NCBI GenBank assembly: GCA_903908785.1
Contig: CAIVTL010000579.1
Coordinates: 1-6,749 of the forward strand
Direction: 5' to 3'
Origin: Caldifarciminota bacterium
Lineage (GTDB): Bacteria > Hydrothermota > Tepidihabitantia > Tepidihabitantales > Tepidihabitantaceae
DNA: 6,749 bases
The position numbers and the translations under genes were made by a program. Below the pieces are notes generated by a model, which searched no databases, was not told where the DNA came from, and was given only the letters and a program-made list of their open reading frames with translations. Below are positions 1 through 5,540 of the stretch, in pieces (the stretch's first letter is position 1; the number at the start of each line of letters is the position of its first letter).

Positions 1-1343
1 GCCGCCTCGAACGCGGCGACCGCCTGGACGTTGTTGCCCGTGTGCATGTAGGCGAAACCGAGGTTATTATAGACCTCGGCCATGTCCGGGCGGATGCGGA
101 GCGCCCGCTTGAATGAGTCAATGGCCTTGGGCCAGTTCGATAGCATCGCTTGGGCGTTGCCGAGCTGGTGGTGGACCTCGGCCGCGTTCGGGTCGAGGTC
201 GAGACAGGCCCGGAGCTCCCGCACCGCGTCGTTGGGTGCCTGTTTGCGCAGCAGGCAGACTGCCAGGCTGGTGCGGGTTTCGACCGAGGTCGGGTTGAGT
301 TCAAGCGTGCGCTGGTACGCTTCGACCGAGCGGTCCCACATGCTGCGGGTGAAGCACATTGTGGCCAGGCTGCCGTAGGTGATGGCGAAGAAGTCGCGCA
401 GGTCAACCAGGCGGCCGCTGACAATCGGCACGAATGAGAGCGGCAGCGGGTTAGTCAGTTCCCAGTACACGCCGCGGCCCGCGACCATGACTTCAAGCCG
501 GAGGATGCCGTCTTCGATCAGGTAGTTGACGCCGAATCCGAGCTTGCCGAGGATGATGCTGTCGAGCATCGCGAGGCCCAGCGAGTTGCCGACGCCGCTC
601 TGGGTACCAAGGCAGTTGTCGATGACCTGGGTGAGCAGGAATTCGACCGATACCCGGTTCGGCTTCATGAGCCAGAGCTGCTCGCGCACCGCCACGAGCA
701 GCCGAAACTGGGCGTCGAACTTCCTGACCGGGTCGTCGGGGATCGATTGCTCAAGCGCCTGGAGAACCGGCGGAGCGGAAACGAGTCGGTCGAAGACGCG
801 GTCCAGTCGGTCGCCATAGCGGGTGAGTTCCTCCTCCTGGCGCAGGCCGGCGAGACTGAGCAGGCAGTAGGTTAATGCCGTGGCCCGGGCGAAGTCCCGT
901 TCCACCTGCTCGAACGCGGCCATCATCGCCGCGGAGGAGCGGGCGAAGTGGCGAGGCTGGAGTTCCGGGCAGGCGAAAACCTCCCGGATGCGGTCAGCCT
1001 CGGTGCCGGGCAGGATGCCAAGCGCGCGCCGGGTCAGCTCCTCGCGCTGCTGGGTTCCCAGGATGACTTCATCGAGCCGCTCCGATACGAGCAGGGCCTC
1101 AGCCTGGGCGCGGGTGATTTCGATTTGGCGCCGGAGCGGTTCGAGCCGCGCGAATTGCTCGGGTACGTAGCGGACGAAACCGGTGGCGGCGCGGTGGAGT
1201 TCGATGTGCCAGCCGGTGCGCCGGGAGTAGTGGTCGGCCGGCAGGTCGCCGGGATAGTACTTGGCGGTCCGTTCGAGCGTGGATTCAATCTCCTCAACCG
1301 CACGCGCGATGCGTTCGTCCCGGCCGGAGTTTCCGTTTGTCAT
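1..1343 (-). CDS. TPR-repeat protein with SirB1/transglutaminase-like N-terminal half (C-terminus off window)
   Basis: An open frame of 447 codons runs from the ATG at 1343 off the left edge, so the C-terminus is missing. From about residue 320 there are four tandem 34-residue tetratricopeptide repeats (about 320-353, 354-387, 388-421, 422 onward). They show the TPR spacing, for example AIDSFKRALRIRP and EVYNNLGFAYMHTGN. Such repeats form a superhelix used for protein-protein contacts. Residues 1-230 are helical, charged and unrecognised. Residues about 233-304 (including SGVGNSLGLAMLDSIILGKL, then GFGVNYLIEDG) resemble the SirB1/transglutaminase-like core, which is often fused to TPRs. The usual catalytic Cys position has no Cys, so any such domain is probably non-enzymatic; this assignment is tentative. 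No signal peptide or membrane segment is visible, so it is probably cytoplasmic. The start is uncertain because no Shine-Dalgarno is seen. The TPR call is firm; the cellular role is unknown. Confidence 0.85.
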   Translation of the reverse strand, partial: MTNGNSGRDERIARAVEEIESTLERTAKYYPGDLPADHYSRRTGWHIELHRAATGFVRYVPEQFARLEPLRRQIEITRAQAEALLVSERLDEVILGTQQREELTRRALGILPGTEADRIREVFACPELQPRHFARSSAAMMAAFEQVERDFARATALTYCLLSLAGLRQEEELTRYGDRLDRVFDRLVSAPPVLQALEQSIPDDPVRKFDAQFRLLVAVREQLWLMKPNRVSVEFLLTQVIDNCLGTQSGVGNSLGLAMLDSIILGKLGFGVNYLIEDGILRLEVMVAGRGVYWELTNPLPLSFVPIVSGRLVDLRDFFAITYGSLATMCFTRSMWDRSVEAYQRTLELNPTSVETRTSLAVCLLRKQAPNDAVRELRACLDLDPNAAEVHHQLGNAQAMLSNWPKAIDSFKRALRIRPDMAEVYNNLGFAYMHTGNNVQAVAAFEA

Positions 1344-1451
1344 TGGACTGGAGAAACGCAGACGCTCACCGTGGTCCGGCGCCGGTCATACGCAGCCGCG
1401 CGCCGCACGGTGCCCATATCTCGACGGGTGCGACCAAGCTGAGGCAGTGGT

Positions 1452-1482
1452 ATAATCCTAAGCTGTCGCGGCGGCATGTCAA
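1452..1482 (-). promoter_or_regulatory. Possible promoter of the TPR gene, overlapping the comB stop codon
   Basis: On the minus strand a perfect TTGACA (1482 down to 1477) overlaps the comB stop codon. It is followed after 19 bp by GATTAT (1457-1452), a 4/6 match to TATAAT. The spacer is longer than ideal. If used, it would give a 5' leader of about 100 nt before the TPR gene ATG at 1343. The 135-bp gap shows no convincing terminator, so read-through from comB is equally possible. Confidence 0.3.
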
Positions 1483-2192
1483 GCCGGTGAAGGCTCAATC
1501 CTGCCGTCGTGCAGTCGCGGTACTACCGGGATGGAGTCGAGCTTGAGGGCGAATTCGAGGTCGGCGCGAAACCCGAGGCCGGCGAGCCGCCGGGCGTGCT
1601 CGGTGGAGACGAGCGCCCGGGCGAGGTCATCCTGGAGTGCTTTGTACGCGGCCCGGGCGGCCTGCGCCGCATCGTCAAGCTGCGTCGTTTTCTTCGCCAG
1701 CCGCGTCACCAACCCACCGGCGCAGGTGAAGTCCTCAAGGCTGAGCCGGCCGTTGTTGCCGGCGCAGAGAACCGTTACTGCGTCCATGCCCGCGACCGCG
1801 TCCGCGACCGCGCTGAAGTTGACGAAGCAGCCGATGAAGGTTGTGCCGGAGTCTTTGGCCGCGGCCAGGGCCTGAGTGCCGTTGGTGGTTGTGAAGATGA
1901 CGACCTTGCCGGCCACGACTTCCCGGGTGTATTCACGGGGCGAGTTGCCGAGCTGGAATCCCTCAATCCGCTGGCAGTCGCGCTCGCCGCCCAGCAGGAC
2001 CTCGTTCTCTGCATAGGGCTCGGCCAGCCTCATCGCCTGCTCAACGTCCGTAACCGGCAGCACGAACTTCGCGCCGCCGGCCAGCGCCGCGACAATCGTC
2101 GTCGAGGCGCGGAACACGTCAACGACCACGATTCCGGTGCCGGCATCGCATCCGGCGAATTCGTGTGGAACCGGGGCGACGCTGATTCTCAC
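1479..2192 (-). CDS. comB: ComB-family 2-phosphosulfolactate phosphatase
   Basis: This 237-residue protein is full length for the ComB family. That family hydrolyses 2-phosphosulfolactate to sulfolactate in coenzyme M synthesis in methanogens; many bacteria without a known CoM pathway also carry it, and there its role is unsettled. Family blocks seen in order: VDVFRASTTI (24-33), GERDCQRIEGFQLGNSP (69-85), TTTNGT (101-106), CAGNNGRLSLEDFTCAG (143-159), a STEHARRL helix (196-203) and a C-terminal LDSIPVVP (218-225). No signal peptide or membrane segment is present. The start is GTG at 2192: it overlaps the upstream accC-like stop by four bases (GTGA) and has GAGGAA (2206-2201) 8 bp ahead, so translation is probably coupled. 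The stop is TGA. The family call is firm; the physiological substrate is not. Confidence 0.9.
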   Translation of the reverse strand: MRISVAPVPHEFAGCDAGTGIVVVDVFRASTTIVAALAGGAKFVLPVTDVEQAMRLAEPYAENEVLLGGERDCQRIEGFQLGNSPREYTREVVAGKVVIFTTTNGTQALAAAKDSGTTFIGCFVNFSAVADAVAGMDAVTVLCAGNNGRLSLEDFTCAGGLVTRLAKKTTQLDDAAQAARAAYKALQDDLARALVSTEHARRLAGLGFRADLEFALKLDSIPVVPRLHDGRIEPSPA

Positions 2193-3547
2193 GCGGCAAG
2201 TTCCTCGTCGAGCATGCCGATTCCCAGCCGGCCCCGGCGGAAGCGGCCGCTCTCCATCAGCCGGCGATGGAGTCCGATGGTTGTGGTGATGCCGGTGACC
2301 GCGGTTTCGGCCAGGGCCCGGGCCATGCGCGTGATGGCCTGCGCGCGGTCCGGCGCCCAGGCAATGATCTTGGCCACCAGCGGTTCATAGAGCGACGGCA
2401 CGACGTATCCGGGCACGAGGTAGCAGTCCACTCGGATGCCCGGGCCGCCCGGCATCCGCACTTCGGTCACCAGGCCGGAGCTGGGCTCGAACCCCGCCTC
2501 CGGGTCCTCGGCGTTGATTCGACACTCGATGGCATGGCCCTCGGGCGCGGGCGGCTCGGCCGGCAGGATGAGTGGTTCGCCGGCAGCGGCCCGGAGTTGC
2601 TGCTGCACGATGTCCCGGCCGGTGACCATTTCCGAGACTCCGTGCTCGATGTGCAGCCGGCAGTTCATTTCAAGGAAGCAGCAGTTCTCTTTGTCGTCCA
2701 TCAGGAATTCGACCGTGCCGACATTGGTCAGGCCTACCGCCTTTCCCAATGCCATCGCCCAGTTCCCGAGCCGGCGGCGTAATGGTTCGCTGATTGCCGG
2801 CGACGGGCTTTCCTCGAGCAGTTTTCGATACCGGAACTGCACCGAACAGTCGCGCTCGGGCAGGAATGCGACGTTGCCCTGGTGGTCGGCGAGAAGCTGG
2901 ATTTCGATGTGGCGGGCGCTGGCCAGGTGTTTCTCGATGTAGACCCGGCCGTCGCCGAATGTCGCCTTGGCCTCGGCCTGGCACATGCGGAACCCGGTCT
3001 CGATGTCCTTGTCACGTTTGACCATCCGCATGCCGGCGCCGCCCCGCCCGGCCGCGGCTTTGACCAGGACTGGGTAGCCAAGCTCGGCGGCCAGCTTCGC
3101 GGCGTCGGCCGCGGTCGCGACTTCGCCTTCAGAACCGGGCACGACCGCAAGGCCGGTCTCGCGGGCAATCTGGCGCGCGCGAATCTTGTCCCGGGCGAGG
3201 CGCATGGTCGCGGCGCTCGGCCCGATGAACGTCAGCTTGCAGGATTCGGTCGCCTCGACGAACTCCGGCGAGTCGGCGAGAAAGCCGTATCCGGGGTGGA
3301 GCGCGTCCGCCTCGGTAATCTCGGCCGCTGAGAGAATCCGCGAAACGTTCATGTAGCTGTCCTGCACCGGGGCCGGGCCGATGCAGACCGCTTCGTCGGC
3401 CACGAGTACGGGCAGGGAGTCACGGTCGGCCTCGGAGTAGATCAGGGCGGACGGCACGCCCAGTTCCCGGCAGGCGCGAATGATGCGCAGCGCCACCTCG
3501 CCGCGATTGGCGATGAGGACCTTCTTGAAGGGCAGGGAAGTGGCCAT
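2189..3547 (-). CDS. accC: Biotin carboxylase-like ATP-grasp protein (divergent AccC)
   Basis: At 452 residues this matches the usual length of biotin carboxylase, which uses ATP and bicarbonate to carboxylate biotin on a carrier protein (acetyl-CoA carboxylase or related enzymes). The N-terminal domain has KKVLIANRGEVALRIIRACR (8-27) and HPGYGFL (84-90). The ATP-grasp domain keeps K121, K163, H213/E215 (RHIEIQ), K242, E280, E293, N295, R297 and E301; the C-terminal domain keeps R372. Unusual positions: the glycine loop reads AAAGRGGAGMR (164-174) instead of a run of glycines followed by RGMR; QRRHQK is QFRYRK (237-242); and the normally near-invariant RLQVEHPVTE is RLHIEHGVSE (297-306). No carrier gene is adjacent. 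The only upstream start is ATG 3547, since an in-frame TGA lies two codons before it. No Shine-Dalgarno is visible and repeats reach to within a few bases. It overlaps comB by 4 bp. The family is certain; activity on biotin is likely but not assured. Confidence 0.88.
   Translation of the reverse strand: MATSLPFKKVLIANRGEVALRIIRACRELGVPSALIYSEADRDSLPVLVADEAVCIGPAPVQDSYMNVSRILSAAEITEADALHPGYGFLADSPEFVEATESCKLTFIGPSAATMRLARDKIRARQIARETGLAVVPGSEGEVATAADAAKLAAELGYPVLVKAAAGRGGAGMRMVKRDKDIETGFRMCQAEAKATFGDGRVYIEKHLASARHIEIQLLADHQGNVAFLPERDCSVQFRYRKLLEESPSPAISEPLRRRLGNWAMALGKAVGLTNVGTVEFLMDDKENCCFLEMNCRLHIEHGVSEMVTGRDIVQQQLRAAAGEPLILPAEPPAPEGHAIECRINAEDPEAGFEPSSGLVTEVRMPGGPGIRVDCYLVPGYVVPSLYEPLVAKIIAWAPDRAQAITRMARALAETAVTGITTTIGLHRRLMESGRFRRGRLGIGMLDEELAA
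2201..2206 (-). promoter_or_regulatory. Ribosome binding site supporting the comB GTG start
   Basis: GAGGAA on the minus strand, inside the last codons of the accC-like gene, lies 8 bp before the GTG at 2192. Together with the GTGA stop/start overlap, it decides the comB start. Confidence 0.6.
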
Positions 3548-3551
3548 GCGT

Positions 3552-3584
3552 CAGTCTGCAGTTTGCAGTTTGCAGTTTGCAGTG
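3552..3584 (+). repeat. Heptamer tandem micro-array, unit CAGTTTG
   Basis: Four consecutive 7-bp units occur: CAGTCTG then three CAGTTTG, ending with a partial CAGTG. The array lies directly upstream of the accC-like ATG (3547), leaving only four bases between repeat and start codon. The same unit in the same orientation, in degenerate form, recurs at 5434-5459. Confidence 0.9.
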
Positions 3585-3609
3585 CCCCGAGGCCCGGCCG
3601 TCCGACAAT

Positions 3610-3637
3610 TGGTCACTGGGAACTGGTAACTGGTCAC
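3610..3637 (+). repeat. Heptamer tandem micro-array, unit TGGTNAC
   Basis: Four consecutive 7-bp units occur: TGGTCAC, TGGGAAC, TGGTAAC, TGGTCAC. The array sits between the efp stop (3650) and the CAGTTTG array. It has the same period as its neighbour but a different unit. No promoter or terminator could be picked out of this 102-bp gap. Confidence 0.9.
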
Positions 3638-3649
3638 TTCCTGTGCGTC

Positions 3650-4207
3650 CTACGCCCGCTCGACATATTCGTTCGTCCGCGTGTCAATCTTGATTCTGTC
3701 ACCGAGTTTGACAAAGAAGGGTACGGTTACGACCAAGCCGGTTGTGAGCTTTGCCGGCTTGCCGCCGCCGGTCGCGGTGTCGCCGCGGCCGGTCGGCCCG
3801 GTGTCGGCGACTTCGAGCACGATAAACATCGGCGGCTGTACGCTCACCGGCAGGTCATCCATGTAGGAAACGTCGATCTCAAGGCCGTCGCTTAAGTAGA
3901 GCGCGCTGTCGCCAAGCTGTTCCTCGCTCAGCGCAAATTGCTCGTAGCTGGTATTGTCCATGAAGTGATAGCCGATGTGGTCATGATAGTGGAACTGCGC
4001 CTTCCTGCGTTCCATCTCGACCTCGTCGAACTTGGCCTCGGATTCGAAGCTCTCTTCAATCTGGACGCCGGACTTGATGTTGCGCAGCTTGGCCACGACC
4101 CGGGCCCGGCGCTGGGCGGTCCGGCTGCGCGTGCAGGACAGAACCTGGTAGACGCCGTCCTTGAACTTGATGAGCACTCCGGACTTGAATTCATTGGGCG
4201 TAATCAT
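3650..4207 (-). CDS. efp: Elongation factor P with non-canonical Gln-32 tip
   Basis: This 185-residue protein has the full three-domain length of EF-P, which binds stalled ribosomes between the P and E sites and promotes peptide bond formation at polyproline stretches. The KOW-like domain I covers about 1-62 and the OB domain II about 65-127, including FMDNTSYEQFALSEEQLGD. Domain III carries the C-terminal signature GDTATGGGKPAKLTTGL (142-158) and ends DTRTNEYVERA. In the domain I loop, the usual PGKG is replaced by TAQR (30-33). Without any gap from Tyr-20 to Lys-40, Gln-32 falls on E. coli Lys-34, the residue modified by beta-lysylation. Classical lysylation at that site is therefore impossible, although Arg-33 and Arg-34 follow. 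The C-terminal signature is EF-P type rather than YeiP/EfpL. ATG 4207 has AGGAG 9 bp ahead. It lies 41 bp after pepQ and is probably co-transcribed with it. The stop is TAG. Confidence 0.95.
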   Translation of the reverse strand: MITPNEFKSGVLIKFKDGVYQVLSCTRSRTAQRRARVVAKLRNIKSGVQIEESFESEAKFDEVEMERRKAQFHYHDHIGYHFMDNTSYEQFALSEEQLGDSALYLSDGLEIDVSYMDDLPVSVQPPMFIVLEVADTGPTGRGDTATGGGKPAKLTTGLVVTVPFFVKLGDRIKIDTRTNEYVERA

Positions 4208-4216
4208 CGTCAGTTA

Positions 4217-4221
4217 CTCCT
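4217..4221 (-). promoter_or_regulatory. Shine-Dalgarno of efp
   Basis: AGGAG on the minus strand lies 9 bp before the ATG at 4207. It is the clearest ribosome binding site in the window and contrasts with the lack of one before pepQ and the lyase. Confidence 0.7.
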
Positions 4222-4248
4222 GTTTCTCAATCTGAAATCTGGACGGGC

Positions 4249-5307
4249 CTAGAGCTCAATGAGCCGCTTCGGGGTCCTGGTCAGGTTCGCGTGCCCGGTT
4301 TTCGTGACGTGCACCATATCTTCGATTCGGACACCGCCGATTCCCGGCAGGTAGATGCCCGGCTCAACCGTGACGACGTCGCCGACGGCAAGCGTGTCTT
4401 TGCTGGTGGCGGCAAGCCCGGGCATCTCGTGGACCTCGATGCCGACGCCGTGACCAAGACCGTGGCCGAAGCACTTGCCATAGCCTTGTGCTGTGATGTA
4501 GTCGCGCGCCGCGGCATCGACCTTGCGGGTCGCGACGCCCGGTTTGATGACGGCCAGAGCGCGCCGCTGCGCTTCGTGGACAATCTCATAGACCTTGCGC
4601 AGTACGGGCGGAGCTTTGCCGACAAATACCGTGCGGGTCATGTCCGAGCAGTACCCGTGAATCCGGCAACCGATGTCGAAGGTGACAGCATCGCCCTGCT
4701 TCAGCTTCCGGTCGCTGAACCCGGCGTGAGGCTTGGCCGCGTTCGGGCCGGACGCGACGATCGAATCAAACGCCACCTCGCCATGCTGGCGGAACTTAGA
4801 CTCGATCTCAAGCGCCAGGTCGCGCTCGCGCACGCCCGGCTCGACTAGCTTGAGCATATTCCCGAATACGCGGTCCGTCACGCGCTGGGCATCGGCAATC
4901 TGCGTGACTTCGGCCGGTTCCTTGGTCCGGCGCAGGGCCAGGACAAGGTCTCGGGTCGGGACCAGCTTGGCCTTGGGGAATTGCCTTCGGAACTGCCTGA
5001 ACCGGCCGAGCGTGACGTGGTTCTCTTCGACCCCGAGGTGCCGGAAGGACTTGCCCCATTCCGGGGGCGGGTGGGAGGCGAGGTCGCGTCCAAGCACCCG
5101 CTTGCGACAATCCTTCACCTCCGTGCGAATCTGCTCCTGGTATCGGAAGTCGGTGTAGAACCAGCAGTCATGGCGCGTGACGAGCATCAGCCCGTTCGAG
5201 CCGGTGTATCCGCACAGATAGCGGATGTTCGGCAGGTTCACCACGACGAACCCGTCCAGTTTCTCGCGGCGCATCAGCCCGCGCAACCGTTCTATTCTCT
5301 TAGACAT
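4249..5307 (-). CDS. pepQ: M24B family Xaa-Pro peptidase (PepQ/aminopeptidase P type)
   Basis: This 352-residue metallopeptidase is expected to cleave Xaa-Pro bonds near the N-terminus of peptides in the cytoplasm, probably using two divalent metal ions. Residues 1-125 form the creatinase-like N-terminal domain (LDGFVVVNLPNIRYLCGYTG, 18-37). Residues about 135-352 form the pita-bread catalytic domain. All five metal ligands of the family are present: D211 (TFDIG), D222 (CSDMTRT), H286 (GHGLGHG), E315 (VEPG) and E329 (RIED). H194 (PHAGFS) and H293 (EVHE) match the conserved catalytic histidines. The length fits the short PepQ/YqhT group commonly found upstream of efp. The ATG at 5307 has no Shine-Dalgarno but sits just behind a good promoter. 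Dipeptidase versus aminopeptidase activity cannot be decided from sequence alone. The stop is TAG, with efp 41 bp downstream. Confidence 0.93.
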   Translation of the reverse strand: MSKRIERLRGLMRREKLDGFVVVNLPNIRYLCGYTGSNGLMLVTRHDCWFYTDFRYQEQIRTEVKDCRKRVLGRDLASHPPPEWGKSFRHLGVEENHVTLGRFRQFRRQFPKAKLVPTRDLVLALRRTKEPAEVTQIADAQRVTDRVFGNMLKLVEPGVRERDLALEIESKFRQHGEVAFDSIVASGPNAAKPHAGFSDRKLKQGDAVTFDIGCRIHGYCSDMTRTVFVGKAPPVLRKVYEIVHEAQRRALAVIKPGVATRKVDAAARDYITAQGYGKCFGHGLGHGVGIEVHEMPGLAATSKDTLAVGDVVTVEPGIYLPGIGGVRIEDMVHVTKTGHANLTRTPKRLIEL

Positions 5308-5315
5308 GGCATCGA

Positions 5316-5343
5316 ATTCTAGGGGAAGTCAACTTAGAGTCAA
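5316..5343 (-). promoter_or_regulatory. Promoter of pepQ, near-leaderless
   Basis: On the minus strand, TTGACT (5343-5338) is followed after 16 bp by TAGAAT (5321-5316), a good sigma-70-type pair. The -10 box ends 8 bp before the pepQ ATG, so transcription would start within a few bases of the start codon. A second TTGACT copy (5332-5327) lies 11 bp, one helical turn, downstream inside the spacer. Confidence 0.55.
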
Positions 5344-5383
5344 ATGAGGCAGCGTTGACCTGGAGTCGAGATAGGAGCCTGTC

Positions 5384-5407
5384 ACGAAGACACAAAGGCA
5401 TAAAGAC
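5384..5407 (+). repeat. 8-bp tandem micro-array, unit ACAAAGAC
   Basis: Three consecutive 8-bp units occur: ACGAAGAC, ACAAAGGC, ATAAAGAC. It is the first of four different micro-arrays packed into the pepQ/lyase intergenic region. It is purine-rich on the plus strand. Confidence 0.75.
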
Positions 5408-5419
5408 GGGCGCGCGCCC
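5408..5419. repeat. Perfect 12-bp GC palindrome
   Basis: GGGCGCGCGCCC is its own reverse complement. It directly abuts the 8-bp array. It could be a protein-binding site or a chance product of high GC content; no function can be read from it. Confidence 0.6.
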
Positions 5420-5433
5420 GCGCCGCGGGTCTC

Positions 5434-5459
5434 CAGTTTGCAGGTTGCAGTTGGCAGTG
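5434..5459 (+). repeat. Degenerate CAGTTTG heptamer array (second copy)
   Basis: Units CAGTTTG, CAGGTTG, CAGTTGG and a closing CAGTG repeat with a 7-bp period. This is the same unit, orientation and closing CAGTG as the array at 3552-3584, which identifies a dispersed repeat family. Confidence 0.85.
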
Positions 5460-5461
5460 AG

Positions 5462-5478
5462 CCCGCGCAAGGCGCGGG
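5462..5478. repeat. Perfect 7-bp stem hairpin with AAG loop
   Basis: CCCGCGC (5462-5468) and GCGCGGG (5472-5478) are separated by AAG. The stem is strong in either transcript. No T-run follows on either strand, so it does not look like a standard intrinsic terminator, and it lies upstream of both flanking genes. It separates two micro-arrays. Confidence 0.7.
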
Positions 5479-5481
5479 AAA

Positions 5482-5509
5482 TCCAAAGCTCCAAGTCCTA
5501 AGTCCCAAA
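5482..5509 (+). repeat. Degenerate ~8-bp repeat of TCCAAGTC type
   Basis: Units TCCAAAGC, TCCAAGTC and CTAAGTCC followed by CAAA repeat roughly every 8 bp. Copies are poor, so the exact period is uncertain. The neighbouring arrays make a repeat origin more likely than chance. Confidence 0.5.
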
Positions 5510-5513
5510 CCAG

Positions 5514-5540
5514 AATCTGCGTCATCTGCGTAATCTGCGG
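5514..5540 (+). repeat. 9-bp tandem micro-array, unit AATCTGCGT
   Basis: Three consecutive 9-bp units occur: AATCTGCGT, CATCTGCGT, AATCTGCGG, followed by ATA. It is the last micro-array before the lyase promoter. From memory, similar ATCTGCG-type strings occur between genes in other bacteria; this could not be checked here. Confidence 0.85.

Noticed and set aside
948..1442. A 164-codon plus-strand open frame opposite the TPR gene N-terminus
   Set aside because: It has low-complexity, Arg/Gly-rich translation and is antisense to a continuous minus-strand frame with a coherent protein. It is a shadow.
1509..2390. A 293-codon plus-strand open frame opposite comB and the accC-like gene
   Set aside because: It lies antisense to two clearly recognisable genes, its translation resembles no family, and long antisense frames are expected in GC-rich DNA.
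3552..3637. Possible CRISPR array between efp and the accC-like gene
   Set aside because: Units are only 7 bp with no spacers and no cas genes nearby.
3650..4207. Assignment of the EF-P gene to the YeiP/EfpL subgroup because of the TA(R/Q) loop
   Set aside because: The loop has no insertion relative to E. coli EF-P, and the C-terminal GDTATGGGKPA signature is EF-P type, whereas YeiP lacks GDTA.
5462..5478. Intrinsic terminator
   Set aside because: The stem is strong but has no following T-run on either strand, and it lies upstream of both divergent genes.
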